A stretch of 20,038 nucleotides of DNA from JAFGED01 sp964551295 (lineage in GTDB: Bacteria > Chloroflexota > Anaerolineae > B4-G1). Positions 13,567 to 20,038 of this stretch are shown here, piece after piece. The notes beneath the pieces are model-generated. The model did not search any database. It worked only from the letters and a program-made list of their open reading frames with translations, and was not told the DNA's origin. The stretch's first letter is position 1; each line of letters opens with the position of its first letter. Both the position numbers and the translations under genes were made by a program. The stretch is taken from assembly GCA_964551295.1 (NCBI GenBank), contig CAZKDJ010000063.1:1-20038 (forward strand), read 5' to 3'.

Positions 13567-14298
13567 CTAATCGCCCCTGATGCTGGGCAAGACGCTGCGG
13601 CGGCGCTCCTGCTGCTCTCGCAAAGGCACCCAGCCATGCCGGAGAGCGTAGACGGCAGCCTGTGTCCGATCCGCCACACCCAACTTGCTCAAGATGGCCG
13701 TCATGTGGTTCTTGACCGTTTGGTGGCTGATCCCCAAGCGATACGCGATTTCCTTGTTACTCATCCCCTGAATGACGAGCTCCAAGATCTCTGTCTCACG
13801 AGGAGAAAGAGGAGCAAAGAACGAGGCATCTTCCTCAACTCCTCCTCCACCGAAACGCCGAAACTCTTCCAAAAGCCAATCGCCGATACCATCCTCATCC
13901 AACACTTTACCACCAACCACATACTGTCCCTGACTCACATGGCGAATGACATCCAGCAACCGCTCCGGGCTGACGTCCTTAGCGTGAAAGGCCGATGCCC
14001 CAGCTCGAATGGCATGATAAACCTGCTCCTCATCATCATAGGCAGTGAGCATGATGACGTTGATTTCAGGATTGCTAGACTTGAGCCTACACGTAGCCTG
14101 CAGACCGTTCAATTTCGGTAGGTTGATGTCCATCACCACGACATCCGGCAGGAGATCGCGCGCCACCTCAAGGGCCTCCTCGCCATCGCCAGCCTCACCG
14201 ATGATATCCAGATCGCTATGCGTGGCCAGGACGTTTCGCAGACCCTGCCGAAAGACCGGATGGTCATCTACGATTATTACCTTGATTTTGTCTGCCAT
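13567..14298 (-). CDS. NarL/FixJ-family response regulator (REC plus LuxR HTH)
   Basis: 243 residues. The receiver domain (about 5-120) has the acidic pair D11/D12, the phospho-acceptor D57 in VVVMDINLP, T85 in MLTAYDD and K107 in HAKDVSPE. A linker of about 45 residues with a GGGG stretch leads to the LuxR-type HTH (about 164-225): LSPRETEILELVIQGMSNKE, then LGISHQTVKNHMTAILSKLG. It is a DNA-binding regulator activated by the kinase encoded next. The start at 14298 has only a weak purine-rich site upstream, but the N-terminus MADKIKVIIVDDHPV fits the family. It leads the operon from its own promoter. The nearby Flp pilin gene is an obvious candidate target, by position only. Confidence 0.95.
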   Translation of the reverse strand: MADKIKVIIVDDHPVFRQGLRNVLATHSDLDIIGEAGDGEEALEVARDLLPDVVVMDINLPKLNGLQATCRLKSSNPEINVIMLTAYDDEEQVYHAIRAGASAFHAKDVSPERLLDVIRHVSQGQYVVGGKVLDEDGIGDWLLEEFRRFGGGGVEEDASFFAPLSPRETEILELVIQGMSNKEIAYRLGISHQTVKNHMTAILSKLGVADRTQAAVYALRHGWVPLREQQERRRSVLPSIRGD

Positions 14299-14338
14299 GT
14301 CTTTTCGCCCTTACCTTGGATCAAACCAATCCACTTAA

Positions 14339-14368
14339 AGTATACCACAAGATAGGCAAGATGCACAA
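14339..14368 (-). promoter_or_regulatory. Predicted promoter of the two-component operon
   Basis: Minus strand: -10 TATACT (14344-14339) preceded by TGG, an extended -10, and -35 TTGTGC (14368-14363) at 18 bp. The -35 lies right against the stop codon of the upstream ligase gene (14370-14372). No terminator is visible between them, so read-through from the ligase genes is possible. Confidence 0.6.
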
Positions 14369-14369
14369 A

Positions 14370-16793
14370 TTAACGCCCAAAATCATAGTCGGGAGCAACA
14401 CGCAATATCTCTGCCTGAACCTCAAGAGCCGCCCCAGGGTCACCCAGTGCCTCGTAACAAGCTTTCAGATCCACCAAAGCCTGGACAGCGTCGTCTGTAA
14501 AGCCGATATAGTCTACCCCAGGCAGTAAATCAGGCATGATGCTCTCGCGATGAAATATATACCACCCGTAATCGGACAGCCCCATCGTACCGGGACCAAA
14601 GGAGGTCACGTGCCGCAACTCGTCCAGCGCACGTTCGTACTCGAAGACTGCTTGGGCACAGTCTCCTCTGGCAACGGCCAACTTTCCCAAGGCTATCCCC
14701 GAGCGGCTACTATCCCAAGGAGAAACAGAAGGGATGAAACGGGCCGTCCGCAAGGCCTGCTCAGCCAAGGCCTCCTCCCCCTGGGCCAGGTAAGCCAAAC
14801 CCAACCCGCGATACGCATCAGGCACACCAAGAGCACGCTCAAAGTACGCCTGGGCTTTTGCCGGATCTCCGTCTGACAACGCCTCCCATCCGGCAGCCAG
14901 ATCAGCGTCTTGCGGCAAAAGATCGAGACGGTGTTCTGCCAGCCACCCGCGGCGCAATTCAGCGCGCAATGGAGTGGCGCGGAAGAAAAAGGACTCGGCC
15001 CAGAAAGGACGAGATTGCAAAGCTGCTGTGTACATCGTACGGGCATCTGCCTCGTGACCGACGGTCTCGTGCATACGCCCCAAAGTGAGCTGGAAAGCGG
15101 GTTCATCGGAAAGATCGACCGCTTTCTGCAAGGCTGCAATGGCTCCCGCCTCGTCTCTATTAGCCCAGCGCAACACGCCCAAGTTGGCCCAGTTGGTGCC
15201 AAAGTTTGGCTCCAACGCCACGCCGACCTCGTACTCGGCGAGAGCGCGCTCCAGGGCCTGCCGATCCCCCACATCCAGGGCCAAGCGCCCGTGCGCATAC
15301 CCCGCCTGGAGGTGGAAAAAAGCGTTTGCCGGATCAAACCGAGCAGCACGATCCAATTCCACAACGGCAGCCCGCCACTGCCCCAAGTTAGCCGCCAGGA
15401 CTCCTTGGGTGAAAGGAGCATACGCCCGCAGCATCCACAAGCCGCCTCCTGTGATGAGCAACCAGGAGATGAACAGCAGCCCATTGCCAATCTTTGGAGA
15501 AAGCTTGGCGTCAGGACGATCCTCCTTGACCAAGATTGCCAACAGAATCGCGATCACCACGCAGATGGTCGGCATAGTCTGGGGCGTCTCAAACAAACTA
15601 TGCACGGCGCAGCCAAGTAACGCGGCGATCACCCCACCCATGGCAAGCCGGCGGTCGCCCGCCAGGGCACGCAAACGCCGCGACGCAACGCCCACCAGCA
15701 CAGCCGCTATCCAGAGCAACACCAGAAACCCCGGCAGTCCTGTCTCGGCGGCCGTGTTAAAGGCATAGTTGTGTGCGTGGGCCAAAAGCATCCCCGGCGG
15801 AATGTCATAGAGCCGTGTCATCTGCGAGCCGAAAGTAAAGGGGCCAGTACCCGTCAGTGGATCGTCGCGCAGCGACTGCCAGGCCGCCGACCAAATCCAC
15901 CGCCGAGATTCGACGATCCCGCCGTGAGAGGGATGCTGCACCTGCCAGATCAACAACAACCCAGCCAGTACAACCAACGACGCTACAACAGCTGTCAGCG
16001 CCACAAGGCGCCAGCGACAGCGGCATAGCCAGCTCCAAGCGTCGGCAATGATGGAACGGTGCTCCACAAGCCACAGCCCGCCAAAGCTACCCAGTGCTGC
16101 CAACGTACCCAGCCAGCCTCCCCGCGAAGAGGTAAAGAACACCAGCACCAACGCGCACAGCGTCCATATCCCACATAGAATACGTGTACCCCACCCATGC
16201 CGGAGCACATGCACGAGGACGAGAGGCAGAAGCAGGTTCAAGAATGCGGCCACAAAGTTTGGATGCCCCAGGAAAGCACGGACCCGGGTGCTTGCCGGAG
16301 GAATCGGATTTGTCCAACCCCCAATAGAGAGCCATTCGCCATACCAGCGCACCAACTCCCAGACACCAAAGAATAGGATGAAAACACTGAGAATCAACAG
16401 AACCTTGATAAAAAGCTCGACAGGCCAACCGGACTGCAAGAGATCCACAAACAGATAAAAGATCCACACATAGAGCAGCATCTGTAAAGTGAAATATATG
16501 CTGCGGCGGGGATCGATGGAGAAAACGGTGGCCACGCCATACACCGCCAGCAACGCCATCAAGGGATAATCAAGAACGGTGCGTGGCAAAGGGCGTCGTC
16601 GCACAATACGCCACCCGATCCACAGCAATCCAACGGCGGCGACGAGCAACGTGTTGATCAGGTTGAGCCGGTAAAGCACCAGGCCGTTGAACGTGCCGCC
16701 AAGCAGCAGTACGTATCCCAGCAGCGGAATCAGCACAGACTCCTGGATCAAGTAACGTCGCCACGCCCTGGCGCTACTGAAGGATGCTCCCAC
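14370..16793 (-). CDS. O-antigen ligase-like (Wzy_C/WaaL) membrane protein with C-terminal TPRs, copy 2
   Basis: 807 residues. About 450 N-terminal residues form ten or more membrane segments of the Wzy_C/O-antigen ligase family. The large external loop contains SRRWIWSAAWQSLRDDPLTG, TGPFTFGSQ and LLAHAHNYAFNTAAETGLPG, with the His-Asn typical of the active loop. This family transfers polymerised glycans from an undecaprenyl carrier or polymerises them. The C-terminal 350 residues are TPR-like (LGQWRAAVVELDRAARFDPA, then EYEVGVALEPN, FQLTLGRMHETVG and AYLAQGEEALAEQALR). It ends with a YGW...LPG...GFTD segment shared with the upstream paralog. The start is a GTG at 16793 with GAGGA about 6 nt upstream, inside the end of the upstream gene (20-nt overlap). 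The glycan substrate is unknown; in glycoproteins a PglL-like O-oligosaccharyltransferase is also possible. Confidence 0.82.
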   Translation of the reverse strand: MGASFSSARAWRRYLIQESVLIPLLGYVLLLGGTFNGLVLYRLNLINTLLVAAVGLLWIGWRIVRRRPLPRTVLDYPLMALLAVYGVATVFSIDPRRSIYFTLQMLLYVWIFYLFVDLLQSGWPVELFIKVLLILSVFILFFGVWELVRWYGEWLSIGGWTNPIPPASTRVRAFLGHPNFVAAFLNLLLPLVLVHVLRHGWGTRILCGIWTLCALVLVFFTSSRGGWLGTLAALGSFGGLWLVEHRSIIADAWSWLCRCRWRLVALTAVVASLVVLAGLLLIWQVQHPSHGGIVESRRWIWSAAWQSLRDDPLTGTGPFTFGSQMTRLYDIPPGMLLAHAHNYAFNTAAETGLPGFLVLLWIAAVLVGVASRRLRALAGDRRLAMGGVIAALLGCAVHSLFETPQTMPTICVVIAILLAILVKEDRPDAKLSPKIGNGLLFISWLLITGGGLWMLRAYAPFTQGVLAANLGQWRAAVVELDRAARFDPANAFFHLQAGYAHGRLALDVGDRQALERALAEYEVGVALEPNFGTNWANLGVLRWANRDEAGAIAALQKAVDLSDEPAFQLTLGRMHETVGHEADARTMYTAALQSRPFWAESFFFRATPLRAELRRGWLAEHRLDLLPQDADLAAGWEALSDGDPAKAQAYFERALGVPDAYRGLGLAYLAQGEEALAEQALRTARFIPSVSPWDSSRSGIALGKLAVARGDCAQAVFEYERALDELRHVTSFGPGTMGLSDYGWYIFHRESIMPDLLPGVDYIGFTDDAVQALVDLKACYEALGDPGAALEVQAEILRVAPDYDFGR

Positions 16794-19272
16794 CTTTTCC
16801 TCGCTGCTTCATGCCGCCCAGTGTCAGCATAGCAAGTCGCTCCACAGCCTCGACGGTGTCTGGCGCTACTGCCAGCGCCTCTCTATACACCCGCTGCGCC
16901 GAATCCTCATCTCCGATAGATTCGTACCATCGGCCGAGGATGAGCAAGCGATCGACCTGCGAGTCCGTGAAGCAAATGATCTCGAGACCGGGCAAAGCAT
17001 CCTCCCCCCAACCCACCCTGTAAAAGACGCCCCAGCCATATAGGACCACTTCCTCTCCCCCGATCCCAAAGAGCGATTTCCTGCGCACTTGATCAAGCAC
17101 TTGTTCCAGCATGTCAATCGCCTCTTCGGCGTGCCCACGCTCATAGGTGACCACGGCCTGATAGTAAGCAATGTCGTTGTACAAAGCCTCGGATGTCGCA
17201 GAGCCCCCGCCCTGGGCGACGAACTCGGCAACCTGGAGCGCCTGTCCAGCCTCGTCCCAACGCTCCAGCGCGATCAGCGCCCTAGCCCGCTCCAGGTGCG
17301 CCGTCGCATCGCCAGGACGTTCAAGGCAGGCTTGCTCAAACTGGCTCAGAGCCTTTGCGGCATCATCCAACTGGTCAACTTCAAGGGCAGACGGAAGCTC
17401 GGCAGACTGCTCGCTCTGCCAGTCCTCAAGTGCAGCGCGGCGAACGTCGTTCGCCCGCCAGAAATATGCCTCGGCCCAGGTCGGACGCAGAGTCAGCGCG
17501 TGCTGATAGAATTCGGCCGCGCGGACCGTGTCCCCCTGCTGCTCGTAGAAAACACCCAGGTTGAGTGGATAGGCAGCCTCCTCGGGCGCCAACTCGGTTG
17601 CCCGCTCCAGGGCCTCGATAGCCGCCTGGCGCTCGCCCTGCTCCCAAAGCAGCACGGCTAGATTGGCGTGGTTGGGAGAAAAGTAGGGCTCGCGAGAGAT
17701 CCCCTGCCGGTAATGGGCAATAGCCTGCGGCAGATGCTCCTGGCTCCCCTCAAAGGCAGACATGCCGTAGGCAAAGCCGGCCTGCAGATGGTAATAGGCA
17801 TGAGCCGGGTCCCTACACGTTGCCTCTTCAAGCAACGGCAGCGCCTCCGCCCATCGGGAGGCGTTTCCAAAAGCTGCCCCCAGAAAGTATGGTTTGTACG
17901 CACACTGCATCCAGATCCCGCTGCCCACGATCAGGAACGCTGTCAGGGCCCCCAGGATCGTGCCGGCCGGCTTTCGCTGCACCATCTCAGCTGGCTGTTT
18001 CCTGGGATCCGCAAGAAGCAACGCCACCAGCGTCATGAACGTCATCGCGATGGCCGGGATCCACGCGGGGGTGTCGACCAGGCTGTGCAGCGCGATGGTA
18101 GTCAACGAGCCACAGAGCCCAACGATCAGATACCGGCTGCTTGGCCGCGCCGTCCGCCAGTGCCGATAGGCGGCCACTACCAGCGCCCCAATCAACCACG
18201 CCCCCGCCGCGAGGCCAACCAATCCCGTCTCTGCGGCCAACTGCATGGGTATGCTGTGCGCCCGGACGTAAAAACTTTGCGGCGGGACAGAGCGCCGGAG
18301 CAAATAGTCGCTGGCGTACGTATCCGGCCCGCTTCCCACGAGCGGGGAGCGGCGAAACGCATCCAACGCAGCCAGCCAGAACACCGTCCGCGCGCTCAAG
18401 ATCGATCCGTGCGTCGGGTGCATCAGCAGACGGAAGACAAACGCAGACAAGCCACCGACCACACCCACCGCAACGACTGTGATCAACACGGCCTGCCAAC
18501 GCGAACGCGTCCACCACGCCTTGAGCCGCCTCAGCACAGCCGGCGCAGGGGAAAGCGCCAATACCGCCATGATCCCCAAGGCTCCGCCAGCGCCCAGCAG
18601 TGCCCCCCTCGAGGAGCAGAAAAGCACCACTACCCCAGCCCCGACGATCAGCAGGCCACACCACAGGCGAGTCAGGCGGGAACGCGCTTGCCACGACCAG
18701 ACCAACGCCAACGGCCACAGCATGTTGACAAAAGAGGCGACCAGGTTCACGTGTGCGTAGAATGGGGCCGGACGCAACCAAATGGGCGGTAATGGCGTCT
18801 TCCAACCTGCAATGGATAGCCAACGGCGCTCCCAATCCACTAGCCGCCACAGTCCGAAACCGACGACGATAGCGCCCAGCAAAAGCAGCACCTTGACGAA
18901 CAGTTCCCTGGGCCAGCCGTGCCGGACCAAATCGTAGACCAGTAAAAAGACCCACAACTCGAGCAGGAGCACCCAGAGGGCGTTCAGGCTGCGGCGCGGG
19001 TCCATCGAGGTGAGTCCGGTGAGCGTGTAGGCCAGCACCAGCGCCACGACGGGCATCCACAGCGGTGGCGTCTCGACCCAGCGCCTACGGAGAGCGTGCC
19101 AACCCAGCCATACCAGGCTCACGCCTCCGACGAGCCATAGCGTCACCGATATGACCTGGGGGACAACCAGCCCGTTGAGCGTACCGCCGAAAAAGAGCAG
19201 GTAGCTGCCGACAAGGATCAACAACGCCTCTGCCGCAAGATATTTGAAGCGCGGCTTGAGATCAAAAGTCAT
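16774..19272 (-). CDS. O-antigen ligase-like (Wzy_C/WaaL) membrane protein with C-terminal TPRs, copy 1
   Basis: 832 residues, a clear paralog of the next gene. Matching blocks include FGGTLNGLV, S(M/I)DPRRS, DL(V/L)xxGWPxELF(V/I)KVLL, RWLSIAGWKTPLPP, HPTHGSILSAR, SPLVGSGPDTY and AAETGLVG. The active-loop position reads RAHS where the other copy has AHAHN, so the His is kept and the following Asn is Ser. About 450 residues of membrane segments precede four or five TPR units (EALPLLEEATCRDPAHAYY, AIEALERATELAPEEAAYP, AAEFYQHALTLRPTWAEAYF and others). I start at the ATG at 19272, with GGAGGG 7 nt upstream, overlapping the upstream stop as ATGA; a GTG at 19302 is less likely. It is coupled to both neighbours. 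The likely role is surface-glycan ligation or polymerisation at the membrane. Confidence 0.82.
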   Translation of the reverse strand: MTFDLKPRFKYLAAEALLILVGSYLLFFGGTLNGLVVPQVISVTLWLVGGVSLVWLGWHALRRRWVETPPLWMPVVALVLAYTLTGLTSMDPRRSLNALWVLLLELWVFLLVYDLVRHGWPRELFVKVLLLLGAIVVGFGLWRLVDWERRWLSIAGWKTPLPPIWLRPAPFYAHVNLVASFVNMLWPLALVWSWQARSRLTRLWCGLLIVGAGVVVLFCSSRGALLGAGGALGIMAVLALSPAPAVLRRLKAWWTRSRWQAVLITVVAVGVVGGLSAFVFRLLMHPTHGSILSARTVFWLAALDAFRRSPLVGSGPDTYASDYLLRRSVPPQSFYVRAHSIPMQLAAETGLVGLAAGAWLIGALVVAAYRHWRTARPSSRYLIVGLCGSLTTIALHSLVDTPAWIPAIAMTFMTLVALLLADPRKQPAEMVQRKPAGTILGALTAFLIVGSGIWMQCAYKPYFLGAAFGNASRWAEALPLLEEATCRDPAHAYYHLQAGFAYGMSAFEGSQEHLPQAIAHYRQGISREPYFSPNHANLAVLLWEQGERQAAIEALERATELAPEEAAYPLNLGVFYEQQGDTVRAAEFYQHALTLRPTWAEAYFWRANDVRRAALEDWQSEQSAELPSALEVDQLDDAAKALSQFEQACLERPGDATAHLERARALIALERWDEAGQALQVAEFVAQGGGSATSEALYNDIAYYQAVVTYERGHAEEAIDMLEQVLDQVRRKSLFGIGGEEVVLYGWGVFYRVGWGEDALPGLEIICFTDSQVDRLLILGRWYESIGDEDSAQRVYREALAVAPDTVEAVERLAMLTLGGMKQRGKGGSILQ

Positions 19273-20038
19273 CCTGCATCCCTCCGAAATAGCCACAACC
19301 AAACACCTCGTCCCTCAAAGCGCTCAAGCTGTTGCCAGGACTCGGCCAGGCGCTCCAGAACCTCCTGCTGACGGTGGCCACACATTTTGGGTTCCACGGC
19401 CACCCACAGCCGCGTTCCCACTGGTAGCGTTTCGACCCACTCGGCGGGAACATGCGTTGCAAACCTGGGCCACGCTTCGGGCAACAGCCAAGGCAAATTG
19501 TTCTCGACAATAGAGGCTTCCACATCCGGGACGTAGTAACGCAACGAAAAGTAGGTGCTATCGTGCAGATGGAGCAACCGGTCATCCGGCTGGACACGAT
19601 CGCACATGAACTGGCCAGCCTGACGAAAATCCGGTTTCGCCGGATCAGGGCACAGGTAGAAATTACCCAGCGACACGACGGCGACAACCCCCAAGAGCAA
19701 CGTCAGAACCAAGGCAGGCGACCGGCGCGGCCGCGCAGACAACCCAAAGCCCAACAGAAGCGCATAGGCTGGCGTCACGAGGGCGAAGGAACGGTCTAGG
19801 TAGACAGAGCTGCCAAACTGCGACACGACGAAAGCCGCCACCAAAGGCAGCCCCATCACCAGCAAGCACAGCACGGCTGCGGCATGCGCCACGCTTCGAT
19901 GACGGAGACGCGCCAGATCCAGACACATGACAGCCAGCAATCCAATCGTACCGAACAGAGCCACTCCCACCAACCACGTCGGCGTGGTGCCGGCAAACAG
20001 CAAAAAGTCAAGTGTCTTTAGCACGCCCAAAACCGACG
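19269..20038 (-). CDS. Probable membrane glycosyltransferase (GT39/PMT-like), C-terminal part; runs off the window
   Basis: The frame stays open to the right edge, so the 5' end is missing; 256 residues are visible. Three to four hydrophobic segments (ending GLLAVMCLDLA, VLCLLVMGLPLVAAFVV, FALVTPAYALLLGFGL and LVLTLLLGVVAVVSLG) are followed by a soluble tail of about 130 residues. The tail holds DFRQAGQFMCDRVQPDDRLL, LRYYVPD and VWLWLFRR. The DRSFALVTPAYALLLGFGL stretch ahead of a short soluble domain resembles the C-terminus of GT39/ArnT-like lipid-sugar-dependent glycosyltransferases. In those, the catalytic Asp lies in the first external loop, which is not in this window. It overlaps the downstream ligase gene by 4 nt, suggesting one glycan-related operon. 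The family assignment is tentative. Confidence 0.6.
   Translation of the reverse strand, partial: SVLGVLKTLDFLLFAGTTPTWLVGVALFGTIGLLAVMCLDLARLRHRSVAHAAAVLCLLVMGLPLVAAFVVSQFGSSVYLDRSFALVTPAYALLLGFGLSARPRRSPALVLTLLLGVVAVVSLGNFYLCPDPAKPDFRQAGQFMCDRVQPDDRLLHLHDSTYFSLRYYVPDVEASIVENNLPWLLPEAWPRFATHVPAEWVETLPVGTRLWVAVEPKMCGHRQQEVLERLAESWQQLERFEGRGVWLWLFRRDAG

Noticed and set aside
13042..14121. Plus-strand ORF of 359 aa across the kinase and regulator genes
   Set aside because: It spans two well-supported genes on the opposite strand and has no family resemblance.
17668..18792. Long plus-strand ORF (374 aa) opposite the first ligase gene
   Set aside because: It is antisense to a clearly conserved protein, rich in Arg/Pro/Gln, without recognisable domains or a ribosome-binding site. 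It is a shadow of GC-rich coding sequence.
17987..19060. Minus-strand ORF of 357 aa in another frame within the ligase gene
   Set aside because: Out of frame with the conserved membrane protein and of Arg/Gly-rich composition; a same-strand frame shadow.
1..20038. CRISPR arrays, tRNA or rRNA genes
   Set aside because: No regularly spaced direct repeats and no cloverleaf-like or rRNA-like sequence were noticed on reading through the window. No search tool was run.

Overview
The window is bacterial, and its gene content points to a member of the Chloroflexota (an Anaerolineae-like lineage). The evidence is indirect: a secreted protein built from the GH-x-V/FGYP/VQYFQRARMEWHP repeat typical of that phylum, a beta-sandwich domain usually found beside Chloroflexota membrane glycosyltransferases, a DUF1670 remnant, GreA and LysS in tandem, and large O-antigen-ligase-like membrane proteins with TPR tails. 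No rRNA or tRNA gene is visible to settle this. Most intergenic gaps carry ordinary sigma-70-type promoters (TTGNNN, about 17 bp, TATAAT), so transcription units can be drawn with fair confidence.

Left end (1-1190): a gene graveyard. A candidate 86-bp inverted-repeat element with a 5-bp target duplication cuts a small minus-strand gene just after its start. Next come the 3' part of a DUF1670 gene and the 5' part of a nitroreductase gene, joined in different frames. 1190-3793 (minus): a dinG-type iron-sulfur helicase broken by one frameshift, followed by a zinc-ribbon/DUF4190 membrane protein.

3794-7576 (plus): a 470-bp gap holds a strong promoter and a structured leader for greA. A terminator hairpin lies between greA and lysS, directly against the lysS ribosome-binding site. 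A secreted repeat protein follows with its own promoter and a GNRA-capped hairpin in its leader. It ends at a bidirectional terminator.

7595-10940 (minus): a four-gene operon reading from right to left: Xer-type recombinase, membrane PH/SHOCT protein, purine nucleoside phosphorylase and a membrane-anchored beta-sandwich protein. 11013-12124 (minus): a single-gene unit for a six-Asp-box beta-propeller protein with promoter and terminator.

12135-14368 (minus): a NarL-type response regulator and a soluble DegS-like histidine kinase form one unit. Immediately downstream is a 48-residue Flp pilin with its own promoter and a 14-bp-stem terminator. 14370-20038 (minus): two tandem paralogous O-antigen-ligase/TPR membrane proteins and, upstream, the C-terminal part of a probable GT39-like glycosyltransferase, linked by short overlaps. 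This looks like a surface-glycan module. The least described elements are the paired ligase/TPR proteins with a shared C-terminal FTD motif, the greA-lysS internal terminator and the left-end mosaic. The rest is ordinary core-genome content.
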